From Stenotrophobium sp040387055 (GTDB taxonomy: Bacteria; Pseudomonadota; Gammaproteobacteria; Nevskiales; Nevskiaceae): a stretch of DNA of 25,319 nucleotides. Within the stretch, counting starts at the first letter, position 1. Every line of letters starts with the position of its first letter. A program made the position numbers and the translations under genes. The notes under the pieces were generated by a model that did not search any database, was not told the DNA's origin, and saw only the letters and a program-made list of their open reading frames with translations. The stretch lies in the NCBI GenBank assembly GCA_040387055.1, contig JAZKEM010000024.1:1-25319 (forward strand), written 5' to 3'. Positions 16,337-25,191 of the stretch are shown one piece after another.

Positions 16337-18214
16337 CTATTTGGCAGCGCGCCCGTCGTCAGATTTATCAGAGCTAATGGGCAGAACGATCTCGTTTTCA
16401 TCAGGAACATCGTCTTTCGGCACTACCGAACCAAGATCCGCATTCATCCCATACCGACTCGCATTGGCATCAATGGATGGCCGCAACTTCCGAGCAGCCG
16501 CAATATCCACATTGCCCGGCTCAACTTCACCATTTTTTCTGCGCGCGATGCCACGACCGTACAGCGCCCACGCGCTATTCGGCCGAATCTTGATTGCATG
16601 ATCGAAGTCGGCAAGTGCCTTACGCAATTCGTTACGCCGCAAACGCACCCACCCCCGACCGCTCAGAAAATTAGCGTTCTTAACTTGTCGCCTCAACGCT
16701 TCATTACAATCATCGAGCGCTTGATCGAGTTGCACATTCAGCAACGCTCGCGACCAACAGCGGAAATACAGCGCATCACCCAACGTTCTATCCGTGGGGT
16801 GAGATTCGATCCAGAAATTTAATTGCGGCAACGACTGTTCTCGTAAGTCTAATGCCCGATAAAGCGTTGCCATCGAGAGGCGTTGATCAGCTTGCGCGGC
16901 AAGCGTCTTATCAAGCTCCTGCAAATCATCGATAACGCCATTGCGATCTTTTAAATACATTCGCTGCCATGCGCGTCGCAGCCGCGCTTCAGACTGCAAC
17001 GGATCCAATCGCAAAGCCGTATCGTAGTCCTGCACCGCTTGTTGCGACTGTTTCAGCGCCTCGCGCACAACACCACGTCGCACGAAATAAGCAGCAACCT
17101 GTGGGGCCATCTCACAAGCGCGATCTAGATCGGCCAAGGCGTTGATGAAATCGCCACGCGCAGCAGAAGCAGCACCGCGTCGCGCATAGCCAGCAGCGTC
17201 GAGCGGCTGCACGGCATTGCTTGCCCCCGGCGTTGCCACATCGCTCACGCCCGCGGCCTGAAGCACTGCGCGATCCAATGCAAAAACTGGCCCGCCGTTG
17301 TAGGTAAAGAACATGCGCTGTCGACTCTTCGACACGTAGATACGATGCGAGAGAAAAAAGTCGACGCCAAGGAACATATCGAAATTCTGTCGGGCAAAAT
17401 CTCCAACATGCAGCTGTGTGTTGGATATGACCTCGCCACCTAGTTCGAACTTCTGAAATTTTGCTGTCCAGGCATCTACCGCGCCACGGCCCGCACCATG
17501 CATCTGGCCTGCCGCTTTCATGCTGGCCTTATCCACGCCGGCTCGTTGAGCAGCCTCAAGCGATACGCTGGAGTAAGCGCCAGTATCAAACATCACTTTA
17601 ATTTCTTTGCCGTTCAGTTGCCCGATGGCCCTGATAGCAGGCACAACCGTCGATTGATCATCTCGCAGCTTCAACTCGACCACTGGCGTTGTTCCCGCCC
17701 AGTACGCCATATTCGTATCGCTGCACCCTTCTTCGGGAAAGATCAAACGGATCGTACCGTGCGCAAGATCGTATTCAGTATCTGCAATTGACAGCAGATT
17801 ACGCCCCAGCAAACCCATCGCTCCACCACCGATTTCATTGCCGCCCACAATGAATTCCACATTGGGCACGTCACCTCCTTGCAATTGCAGGCGCTTGACG
17901 GTCGTCTTGCCTGCATCCACCTCACCGGTCACGCCATCAACACGTAGTCCATAAGGCAAAGCGCTGATCGGCAAGTTCAGTTGTTTTGCCGCCGCATGCG
18001 TGATGAAGCTGAAGAAAGCGCCGCTATCCACAGCAAAGGGCACCTCAATGCCATTAATGCCGAGCGTGGCGATGGCGCGCCCTTCCACCATGGTTACGGG
18101 AATTTCCAATGCCTCGACTTTGCAAGCGGCCTGACTGCCAACGGGAAGAAGCACGGCAAAAGCGATAACGACAGTGGCGCAGGCCCGCCAGAAGGGATGA
18201 TGCTTGGGATTCAT
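16337..18214 (-). CDS. Exported protein with two retropepsin-like aspartyl protease domains and TPR repeats
   Basis: 625 residues from the ATG at 18214, which gives a clean signal peptide (cationic N-terminus, ATVVIAFAVLLPVG core, cleavage after about SQA, residue 29). An upstream ATG at 18268 would bury that signal. Domain 1 has the catalytic motif FAVDSGAFFSFI (D63-S-G) and MGLLGRNLLS; domain 2 has VMFDTGAYSSVS (D210-T-G) and MFLGVDFFLSHRIYV. Each resembles a half of a dimeric retropepsin, so the two may pair within one chain. From about residue 350 to 590 several TPR units follow, including ALADFDHAIKIRPNSAWALY. It should act in the periplasm; the substrate is unknown. Its stop codon is only about 20 bp from the promoter of the riboswitch leader. 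Confidence 0.82.
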   Translation of the reverse strand: MNPKHHPFWRACATVVIAFAVLLPVGSQAACKVEALEIPVTMVEGRAIATLGINGIEVPFAVDSGAFFSFITHAAAKQLNLPISALPYGLRVDGVTGEVDAGKTTVKRLQLQGGDVPNVEFIVGGNEIGGGAMGLLGRNLLSIADTEYDLAHGTIRLIFPEEGCSDTNMAYWAGTTPVVELKLRDDQSTVVPAIRAIGQLNGKEIKVMFDTGAYSSVSLEAAQRAGVDKASMKAAGQMHGAGRGAVDAWTAKFQKFELGGEVISNTQLHVGDFARQNFDMFLGVDFFLSHRIYVSKSRQRMFFTYNGGPVFALDRAVLQAAGVSDVATPGASNAVQPLDAAGYARRGAASAARGDFINALADLDRACEMAPQVAAYFVRRGVVREALKQSQQAVQDYDTALRLDPLQSEARLRRAWQRMYLKDRNGVIDDLQELDKTLAAQADQRLSMATLYRALDLREQSLPQLNFWIESHPTDRTLGDALYFRCWSRALLNVQLDQALDDCNEALRRQVKNANFLSGRGWVRLRRNELRKALADFDHAIKIRPNSAWALYGRGIARRKNGEVEPGNVDIAAARKLRPSIDANASRYGMNADLGSVVPKDDVPDENEIVLPISSDKSDDGRAAK

Positions 18215-18286
18215 TGACGTCTTCAGGCGTACTGTGGAGCTATAGTCCTTACGGCCCAACAAGATCATGCCTGCTCGGTGAAAATT

Positions 18287-19231
18287 CTAAAGATCAGCAA
18301 AGCGATCCGTCGCTTCAATTAATTTCGACATGATGCCGGCCTCACTGGCGGCGTGCCCAGCGTCAGACACAATCTGCAGCTGCGCCTCCGGCCATGCACG
18401 ATGCAAATCCCAAGCTGATTTAATTGGGCAAACCACGTCGTAGCGCCCCTGAATAATCACAGCAGGAATGTGGCGGATTTTTTCGACATCTTCCAGCAAT
18501 TGATTCGGACGGAAGAAGCCGTTGTTAACAAAGTAGTGACACTCGATGCGAGCAAACGCGTCTGCAAATTCACCTTCGCCATAACGCGCAACCATGTCTT
18601 CGCTCGGCAGCAATTTGCTGGTCGAGCCTTCCCAAATACTCCAAGCCTTGGCTGCGGCTTTACGCACGGCGGGATCACTGCTGGTGAGGCGCTTGTAATA
18701 GGCCTGCACAAAATCACCACGCTCTGCTTCTGGAATCGCATTGACGTAATGCTCCCAGGCATCGGGATAAATCCAACTGCAACCTTCTTGATAGAACCAG
18801 CGAATTTCTTCAGGACGAATCAAAAAGATTCCGCGTAGCACAAGCGCCTTGCAGCGCTCAGGATGAGTCTCTGCATAAGCCAGCGCTAACGTTGAGCCCC
18901 AAGAGCCACCGAACACAATCCATTGATCGATGCCGAGCAGCTCGCGGATTTTTTCCATATCCGCAACTAAATCCCAGGTGGTGTTGTCTGTTAATTCAGC
19001 GTGTGGCGTCGATTTGCCGCAGCCGCGTTGATCAAATAACACAATGCGGTACTTCTCAGGATTGAAGAAGCCGCGTTGCCAAGGTTCGGTGCCGCCACCA
19101 GGCCCGCCGTGCACGAACACAATCGGCTTTCCCTGTGGATTGCCGCTCTCTTCGACATAGAGATCGTGCAGTTCAGAAACACGGAGTCGATGAGTTTTGT
19201 AGGGTGCTTGCGAGGGATAGGCTTTAGGCAT
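18287..19231 (-). CDS. pip: Proline iminopeptidase
   Basis: 314 residues, the usual size of the Serratia/Xanthomonas-type enzyme that removes N-terminal proline from peptides in the cytosol. It is an α/β-hydrolase of peptidase family S33: oxyanion segment VHGGPGGG (residues 40-47), LFDQRGCGKS (65-74), nucleophile elbow GGSWGS (S110), acid in RYDVVCP (D265) and base in SDAGHAASE (H293). The positions sit three residues below the known S113/D268/H296 triad of the Serratia protein, from memory. A cap domain lies between residues about 140 and 245. It is 72 bp upstream of the aspartyl-protease gene on the same strand and may be co-transcribed. The intergenic 19232-19388 is shared with divergent mltD. 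Confidence 0.93.
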   Translation of the reverse strand: MPKAYPSQAPYKTHRLRVSELHDLYVEESGNPQGKPIVFVHGGPGGGTEPWQRGFFNPEKYRIVLFDQRGCGKSTPHAELTDNTTWDLVADMEKIRELLGIDQWIVFGGSWGSTLALAYAETHPERCKALVLRGIFLIRPEEIRWFYQEGCSWIYPDAWEHYVNAIPEAERGDFVQAYYKRLTSSDPAVRKAAAKAWSIWEGSTSKLLPSEDMVARYGEGEFADAFARIECHYFVNNGFFRPNQLLEDVEKIRHIPAVIIQGRYDVVCPIKSAWDLHRAWPEAQLQIVSDAGHAASEAGIMSKLIEATDRFADL

Positions 19232-19313
19232 GTCAGCTATTTCACTGTCGGATTTTTTTGTGGCGCCAAGTTTAGGCGATGATTTCTACGTCTACGTAGG
19301 CAATTGTGCTAAT

Positions 19314-19322
19314 TGATATAAA
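19314..19322 (+). promoter_or_regulatory. Extended -10 promoter element for mltD
   Basis: TGATATAAA contains TGN directly before TATAAA, an extended -10 arrangement that can work without a good -35. It lies about 67 bp before the mltD ATG in an AT-rich stretch between the divergent pip and mltD genes. Just upstream, 19287-19299 holds CTACGTCTACGTAG, a short repeat with a palindromic half. Confidence 0.45.
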
Positions 19323-19388
19323 ATTGTTGCTGCGCTAGCATCTCTAATCAGAGCTGCAAAATGTTCGTGGCTCGAGGTTTGGAAGTAG

Positions 19389-21437
19389 ATGATGTTAAAG
19401 AAATACAGTGGTTTGGGTCTTTCCGCCGTTCTAGGCCTAGGAGTTTGCACCGCCGGATTTGCGCAGCAGGATCGCGCCAATGCAAACGCAAACCCCAAAC
19501 CTGTTGCTGCAAATCCCACAGCAGACGCCAACGCAACGCCTGCTCCCACAGCAAAACCGGCACCCACTTCAACTACAGCAACCATTGCACCGACACTCAA
19601 AACGTCGCCTGCGATTGTGCCGGCTAATTCGGCAACGCCAAGCCCAACTGCAAAAGCAATTGTCACCGCTCCCGATGCTGTCGCAGCACCTGTGCCTGCT
19701 GCACTGACACCAACGCCAGCGCTCACATCACCTGCAGCAGCAGCCGTCAAAGCCGAGACCAAAACAACTCCGGAAGCAGTAGTCAGCCTGCCCGAGGTGA
19801 TGACGCCACCGCCCGAGACGGCGCGCCTACCTTCAGCCACCAAACTGGACACGCTGGCGAAAGAATCTCAGTACTTCCCACGTTATACACAACTCAAGCC
19901 TGCGGTTGCGTTTTGGACACAAGTTTTCGGTGATTACTCTGAAAACCAAAGCGTGCTCCATTCGATGGTGTACCCGCAGAAAGTTTTTGAAGTGCTGGAT
20001 TTCCGCAGCGACGCCGCACGCATGAATGCAGTGGCGCTGAACAATCTGCGCGATCTGCAAGTGAAGCAAACCAAAGAACGTTACGACAGCGTGCTGAGAC
20101 AAGTGCATGAACTGCGCCACACGCCAGAACAGATGAACAGCGAACAACGTCGCATCTTTGATTTGTACGCTGACATCCCTGATGACAATCGTTATCTGGC
20201 TGCTGTTGGCACGCTACGCTCACAGCGCGGACTCAAAGAACGCACGATTCAAGCATTGGATCTCTCCAATAAATATCTGCCGGTGATGGAAACAACGTTC
20301 CGAAGCCACGACCTGCCGATTGCGCTGACCCGTATTCCGCTGGTGGAGTCGAGCTTCAACGTTGAGGCCTACTCCAAAGCTGGCGCTGCAGGACTGTGGC
20401 AATTCATTCCATCCTCAGCGCGCATTTATATGCGTCTCAACAATATCGTCGACGATCGCCGCGATCCGTGGACGTCAACCGACGCTGCTGCACGCCATCT
20501 CAAAGATGATTACAGAGTTCTCGGCGATTGGCCGCTGGCAGTCACCGCTTACAACCATGGTCGCGGTGGCATCTCGCGCGCACGCACTGCCGTCAACGGC
20601 ACCACGCTGATTGATCTGATTCAACGTTACGATGGTCCGCGCTTTGGTTTTGCTTCAAAAAACTATTACGCAGAATTTCTCGCTGCGCTGGATGTCGAGC
20701 GCAAATACGTACGTAGTCAGGACCGCTCACGCCAGAACGAGATGATGCGTTTCGATGTGGTCGAGACTCAGCACTACGTTCCTTATGAAACCCTGCGTCG
20801 TCTCTGCGGCGCTGACGACGAAGTGTTTCGTCGCCTCAATCCGGCTTATCGCCCGGAAGTGATCGAAGGCAAGATGTATGTGCCGCCCGGGCATTTGATC
20901 CGCGTGCCTTCAGGCAGTGCGAAGAATTTTGAAGTGGGCTACTCGAAGCTTTCGTCGAATGAACGCTTCGACTCGCAGCGCTCGATCTACCAGTTGGTCA
21001 AAGTGAAGAGCGGCGACAACATCGCCAAGATTGCCAAGCGCTATGGCGTCACCCAATCTGCGATTGCTTCGATCAATGGCCTTGGCAAAAAACGCCATGT
21101 GCGCACCGGCCAGATTCTCAAAGTGCCTGCACATACAGAATCGCGTCCGGGCCCAATCACCGTCGCTATTGGTGAATCAAAGCCCCAACAAACCCGCGCA
21201 CAGAAACGTGCAGAGGCTGCTGAAGCCGCCAAAACAGCGAAGGCAGCTACCAAAGGCAAGGCAAAAACCAAAGTTGCATCGACGAAGTATCAGGTGCACA
21301 AGGTGAAATCGGGTCAGACGCTGAGCAGCATCGCCAAACGCTACAACACCAGCGTGGCATCACTGCGTAAAGTGAATAATCTCGACCAGACGAGCCATAT
21401 CAAGCCGGGAATGAAGCTCAAGATCCCCCCGACTTGA
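19389..21437 (+). CDS. mltD: Membrane-bound/periplasmic lytic transglycosylase MltD with two LysM domains
   Basis: 682 residues. A signal peptide (YSGLGLSAVLGLGVCTAGFA) ends near residue 25; no proper lipobox is seen, unlike the E. coli lipoprotein. Residues about 28-135 are a low-complexity Ala/Pro/Thr/Asn linker. The family-1 SLT domain follows: PLVESSFNVEAYS with catalytic E320, GLWQFIPSSAR, and AVTAYNHGRGGI. Two LysM peptidoglycan-binding repeats occupy about 532-580 and 632-680 (VKSGDNIAKIAKRYGV and VKSGQTLSSIAKRYNT), separated by an Ala/Lys-rich spacer. It cleaves the MurNAc-GlcNAc bond with anhydro-muramic product. GGAAGTAG precedes the ATG, and a second ATG follows immediately. The length exceeds the 452 residues of the E. 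coli protein mainly because of the linkers. Confidence 0.92.
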   Translation: MMLKKYSGLGLSAVLGLGVCTAGFAQQDRANANANPKPVAANPTADANATPAPTAKPAPTSTTATIAPTLKTSPAIVPANSATPSPTAKAIVTAPDAVAAPVPAALTPTPALTSPAAAAVKAETKTTPEAVVSLPEVMTPPPETARLPSATKLDTLAKESQYFPRYTQLKPAVAFWTQVFGDYSENQSVLHSMVYPQKVFEVLDFRSDAARMNAVALNNLRDLQVKQTKERYDSVLRQVHELRHTPEQMNSEQRRIFDLYADIPDDNRYLAAVGTLRSQRGLKERTIQALDLSNKYLPVMETTFRSHDLPIALTRIPLVESSFNVEAYSKAGAAGLWQFIPSSARIYMRLNNIVDDRRDPWTSTDAAARHLKDDYRVLGDWPLAVTAYNHGRGGISRARTAVNGTTLIDLIQRYDGPRFGFASKNYYAEFLAALDVERKYVRSQDRSRQNEMMRFDVVETQHYVPYETLRRLCGADDEVFRRLNPAYRPEVIEGKMYVPPGHLIRVPSGSAKNFEVGYSKLSSNERFDSQRSIYQLVKVKSGDNIAKIAKRYGVTQSAIASINGLGKKRHVRTGQILKVPAHTESRPGPITVAIGESKPQQTRAQKRAEAAEAAKTAKAATKGKAKTKVASTKYQVHKVKSGQTLSSIAKRYNTSVASLRKVNNLDQTSHIKPGMKLKIPPT

Positions 21438-21498
21438 AAAACCCAAGTAAAAAGTCGCGAATTGCCCTGCGTTAGCCATTGTGAGCGCTGGCACTCGA

Positions 21499-21527
21499 TT
21501 GACTGCGCGTGGCTTCACGCGTATGAA
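21499..21527 (+). promoter_or_regulatory. σ70-type promoter of the phosphoethanolamine-transferase-like gene
   Basis: TTGACT (21499-21504) and TATGAA (21522-21527) have a 17-base spacer. Most of the spacer is a perfect palindrome, CGCGTG-GCTT-CACGCG (21506-21521), which would place a bound dimer between the two promoter boxes. The gene starts at 21645, leaving a leader of about 110 bases. Confidence 0.65.
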
Positions 21528-21644
21528 TAAGTCTGCAAACACAAAAATGCGGCAGTTCCCCACCCCTGCGCCTTGCGCATCAAGCCACGGGAAATCTAGG
21601 GAAATTAGCCGCGTAAGCAGAATATTTGGGGAGGGACCTGGGAG

Positions 21645-23276
21645 ATGAATACGTCGGCTGTTGCGACAGTCTCGTCGCGTGCCCAATCGTGGGCCGCGCA
21701 GCGTTATGGCATCGTGGTCAGCACATGCATCTTGCTGATCGCTTATGCAGCGCTCGATGTTAGTTGGCGCGAAACGCTCAAGGCTGGGCTGGTTTTTGCC
21801 TTGGGCAGCTATCCCTTATGCCGACTGTTGCAGGGACGAACCCAGCGCATCGCCTATTTTGGATGGGTCACCCTGTTTGCTCTTCACACCGGCGTCAAAG
21901 CATTCCTCTCGAATTTCTTCGGTACTGATCCCGACACGCTGATCGTTGTTGATGCGATCAGCAACACCAATCCTGATGAGGCTTTCGAATTCATACAGCA
22001 GTATGGATCGATGCTGCTGGGCCATGTGCTCGCAACAACCCTGCTGCTAGGACTACTGCTATGGCTGCGTCCAAACACTGAAGTGCTTCAGCGGCATAAG
22101 GCGAGCTGGGCCATTGGATTGCTCGTCATCTTCGTCGGTCTGCATGCCAATCCAACATTCCGCGGCGCCAATCCGATGTTCTTTTGGCCAACGCAAGCGG
22201 TGAGTTATCAGCACTTCCAAAATCAGTTGGGCCAACTACATATCAAACGTCGGCTCGCTGAGCAGAAGCTCCCCATATGGGCGCCGGTGTATGACGGCCC
22301 TGATCAGCACACCATTGCGGTCGTGATCGGGGAAAGTACAAACCGCTGGAACTGGCAGCTATATGGCTATCCGCGCGCCACCACCCCGGAGTTGATGCAC
22401 GAAACCGAAGATGCCCTGGTATTTCGCGATGTAATCTCCGGAGCCTCCGGCACCGTTGGTTCATTCCGATTGATGCTGACGCCCGCCGTGGTCAACAGCA
22501 AATTGGATGACGAGGCCGAACCCAGCGTTGTCATGCTCGCCAAAGCGGCTGGCTACAAAACTTTCTGGATATCCAACCAGCACGACCGTTTTATCAATTC
22601 ACGTTATGCCGAAGAAGCCGACTCGGTAAAGATCACCAACACTGGCGGCGGCCGCAGTGACCGCAAACTCGACGAAGACGTTTTGCCATACTGGGACGCA
22701 GCGCTAAAAGATCCAGCCCCACGCAAAATGATCTTCGTCCACCTGCTCGGCGCACACGCGCACTATGATCTGCGCTCACCAACGGCGTTCCATCGTTTCT
22801 CAGACAGCGATGATGCAACGATGGAAAAAATGCGCAAGGACGGTCGCTCGCTCTGGGTGCGCATGCTACGCAATAGTTACGACAACGCGATGTTGTATCA
22901 GGACACCGTCATCGCACGCCTGCTGGATAGCTTTAAAGCAGACGTTAGCACGACATCTGGCGCCTTCCTTTACACGCCCGATCATGCAGAGGAAGTGGGA
23001 CACACGCGTGACTTTGCTGGACATTCGCTCAGCGAAGCTGGGTTCGCCGTGCCGCTCATTGTTTGGAAGTCACAAGCAATTGATCCAGTAATAAAGCGCC
23101 AACTTGAGCAACGGCCATTCCAAACCGATGTGCTCGACTGGACACTACTGGATCTCGCACACATCCAGACCAGCAAAGATCAGCCTCAGCTTGATCTACT
23201 CGGCCCACACTTCATCGCACGAACACGCTACATCGGCCACACGCCTTACAAGCCCTCGCTGCTTCCACGTCACTGA
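21645..23276 (+). CDS. Phosphoethanolamine-transferase-like membrane protein (sulfatase/alkaline phosphatase fold)
   Basis: 543 residues. Five transmembrane helices occupy about residues 20-175; a periplasmic catalytic domain follows. The domain starts with AVVIGESTNRWNWQLYGYPR (metal-binding E230) and continues with the segment GASGTVGSFRLML, where T270 is the likely nucleophile. Further metal-site blocks are HLLGAHAHYDLR and YTPDHAEEVGHTRDF. EptA/CptA enzymes transfer phosphoethanolamine from phosphatidylethanolamine to lipid A or core sugars. Here the segment around the nucleophile lacks the usual Cys residues and DHGE is replaced by DHAEE, closer to CptA/OpgE-type variants. The target (lipid A, core, glucan or another glycan) is unknown. 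A GGGGAGG ribosome site precedes the ATG. It ends 18 bp from the convergent DUF456 gene. Confidence 0.8.
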   Translation: MNTSAVATVSSRAQSWAAQRYGIVVSTCILLIAYAALDVSWRETLKAGLVFALGSYPLCRLLQGRTQRIAYFGWVTLFALHTGVKAFLSNFFGTDPDTLIVVDAISNTNPDEAFEFIQQYGSMLLGHVLATTLLLGLLLWLRPNTEVLQRHKASWAIGLLVIFVGLHANPTFRGANPMFFWPTQAVSYQHFQNQLGQLHIKRRLAEQKLPIWAPVYDGPDQHTIAVVIGESTNRWNWQLYGYPRATTPELMHETEDALVFRDVISGASGTVGSFRLMLTPAVVNSKLDDEAEPSVVMLAKAAGYKTFWISNQHDRFINSRYAEEADSVKITNTGGGRSDRKLDEDVLPYWDAALKDPAPRKMIFVHLLGAHAHYDLRSPTAFHRFSDSDDATMEKMRKDGRSLWVRMLRNSYDNAMLYQDTVIARLLDSFKADVSTTSGAFLYTPDHAEEVGHTRDFAGHSLSEAGFAVPLIVWKSQAIDPVIKRQLEQRPFQTDVLDWTLLDLAHIQTSKDQPQLDLLGPHFIARTRYIGHTPYKPSLLPRH

Positions 23277-23294
23277 GCTTGCGCGGCACTCGGC

Positions 23295-23783
23295 TTAAAC
23301 AATCCAGACCAAAGCAAAAACGCCAATCATCATGAATGACAGCGCGAGCTTGGCGACGGTGCCCAATAGCAAACCCAGCCACGTGCCGAGACCAGAAGCA
23401 GCGGCTTGATTGATTGAGCGTTGCGCATACAACTCGCCGAGCACAGCGCCGACGAAAGGGCCGAAGATCAGTCCGGGGATTCCAAAGAACAATCCGACTA
23501 GCGTGCCGAGAAATGCACCGGTTATCGCTTGTGGACTCGCACCAACGCGCTTGGCACCGAAACTCGCTGCAACAAAATCCAGCAGCATTCCGATCCCGCC
23601 GAGCACGGCGATCAGCACCAAAGTTTTAAATCCTGCGTGCTGATAATGATCGGCATAGGCACCGAGCCAAAGACCTGCGAACACCAACGGCGGCCCGGGC
23701 AACAGCGGATAAATCGCACCGAGTAAACCACCCAACACCAAAGCAATGGCGAGGATGACGTAGAGGATTGTTAACAGCTCCAC
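23295..23783 (-). CDS. DUF456 family integral membrane protein
   Basis: 162 residues starting with GTG at 23783. The protein is almost entirely hydrophobic with about five helices and the family pattern of glycine-rich segments: GAIYPLLPGPPLVFAGLWLGAYAD near residue 22, GMLLDFVAASFGAKRVGAS near 65, and LFFGIPGLIFGPFVGAVLGEL near 97. DUF456 proteins have no established biochemical function. The gene starts 10 bp after the stop of acvB on the same strand, so it looks like the third gene of an mprF-acvB operon and may belong to membrane-lipid homeostasis (inference). It is convergent with the phosphoethanolamine-transferase-like gene. Confidence 0.85.
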   Translation of the reverse strand: MELLTILYVILAIALVLGGLLGAIYPLLPGPPLVFAGLWLGAYADHYQHAGFKTLVLIAVLGGIGMLLDFVAASFGAKRVGASPQAITGAFLGTLVGLFFGIPGLIFGPFVGAVLGELYAQRSINQAAASGLGTWLGLLLGTVAKLALSFMMIGVFALVWIV

Positions 23784-23793
23784 GTGTATTCGC

Positions 23794-25191
23794 TCAGCGT
23801 GGCATTGCTTTTAGAATTTCTTCAGCAAGCAATTTGTAATTGCCGTCGAAGTGATGCCCACCCGGCAGCTTCACCACACGCGCACTAGGCGTGCCTTGTA
23901 GCTTGGGGCAAATCGTATCGTCTTCACCTGCGCCGTAAATGCACAGGAACGGAATGCCGCGCATTCTGGCCACTTCAGGCAATGTCGGCAGACCTTCTTT
24001 CCCGTTTGAAACCCAGTTGCTCAGATGGAATTCAAATGTGGCGAATTCACTCAAGCCCATGCCAACAGCCAGACTGACGTATTCAAGCGATGCTTTGGAC
24101 AGACGCGTAACAATGAAAGGCATCACATTCGCGCCCTGCGAATAGCCGATCAGAATGACGCGCTTCTTTTTCCACTTCGACGCGTAGTAATGAATGATTC
24201 GATCTGTATCCGCCGCCGTGCTTGCTGGCGTGCGCGCAGCCCAGAAGTAGCGCAGTGAATCCACGCCAACAACTCTGACGCCCTTCGCCGTCAGTGCTGC
24301 AGCAACTTCTTTATCCAAACCCGCCCAACCACCATCGCCTGAAATCAGAATGGCGAAGGTATCGGTTTCCTTGCCCTGCGATGGCACTTCGACCACCGGC
24401 AAGTTGCCAAGTGATGTTGGCGGAGGCGGCGGCGACGTCGCTTTATTGCTGGTGACGATGGTCTGATAATTCTCGAGGAACTTCGGCTTCCAATCTTTCT
24501 CGTGTCCGTAGTAACGGCCGACATTGGGCAACATCACCACGCGGCCATTACTCACCGTGCTCATGAAAATCTGAACGGCCGATGATGGGTATTTAGGATC
24601 AACGTCGCCCTGCAATACAACGAAAGGCGCCTTGATCCGCTGCGTTGGATAGAACACCGAACGCTTGATCTTGCCCTGCGCATTTTTCTCTACTTCAAAT
24701 TTAAAGCCATCGCCTTTGCACAATGGCTTTTTGAATGCCAGCTCAGGGCTAAAGCTCAGCGCCATCGCGCCGCCAAAAAGTTTGTCGGGTGCGAGTCCCA
24801 AAGTGCCATAAGTGAGTGTTGCGCCAATGTCATAGCCAACAAGAATCGGACGGTAGTAGTCGCCGAGCTTGTAATAGGCCTGCAGAAAATGGCTGAGATT
24901 TTCCAAATCACCAACTGGTGAAAAACAATCGCCGCCATCTTTCTGAAAATTACGCAGCAGCGCTGGCGTATCAACCCCTGCAACCAAGGCACCTTTCTGC
25001 GTCAGTGCCTTGGCCATATTGATCACATTGCCATTCCATCCGGCATCGCCGGATAGAAAAACAACAAAGCTCGTCGGCGTGCCCTTGGGCTGATACATGG
25101 TGATTTTGTCGAAGCGACCATGCGAGAGCACTTCACGCGCTTGAGCAGAGCCCGCCACCAATACCAACAGCAACGCAATGAGTTGTTTCAT
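23794..25191 (-). CDS. acvB: AcvB/VirJ family lysyl-phosphatidylglycerol hydrolase-like protein
   Basis: 465 residues from the ATG at 25191, which has GAGGTGGTG upstream, overlaps the mprF stop (ATGA), and gives a signal peptide (LIALLLVLVAGSAQA, cleavage near 18). Two related α/β-hydrolase-type modules follow. The first (about 40-245) starts FVVFLSGDAGW and has GYDIGA with Asp121 where a Ser nucleophile is expected. A proline-rich linker spans about 253-258. The second (about 278-465), the VirJ domain, starts FAILISGDGGW, has the elbow GYSQGA (S351), and a C-terminal GGHHFD with the likely catalytic His. AcvB/AtvA proteins of rhizobia and agrobacteria hydrolyse lysyl-PG in the periplasm, undoing MprF's product. 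Position behind mprF supports the same role. Confidence 0.88.
   Translation of the reverse strand: MKQLIALLLVLVAGSAQAREVLSHGRFDKITMYQPKGTPTSFVVFLSGDAGWNGNVINMAKALTQKGALVAGVDTPALLRNFQKDGGDCFSPVGDLENLSHFLQAYYKLGDYYRPILVGYDIGATLTYGTLGLAPDKLFGGAMALSFSPELAFKKPLCKGDGFKFEVEKNAQGKIKRSVFYPTQRIKAPFVVLQGDVDPKYPSSAVQIFMSTVSNGRVVMLPNVGRYYGHEKDWKPKFLENYQTIVTSNKATSPPPPPTSLGNLPVVEVPSQGKETDTFAILISGDGGWAGLDKEVAAALTAKGVRVVGVDSLRYFWAARTPASTAADTDRIIHYYASKWKKKRVILIGYSQGANVMPFIVTRLSKASLEYVSLAVGMGLSEFATFEFHLSNWVSNGKEGLPTLPEVARMRGIPFLCIYGAGEDDTICPKLQGTPSARVVKLPGGHHFDGNYKLLAEEILKAMPR

Noticed and set aside
21422..21455. Terminator after mltD (ACTTG...CAAGT followed by A-rich sequence)
   Set aside because: The stem is only five pairs with low GC and overlaps the stop codon; too weak to call.
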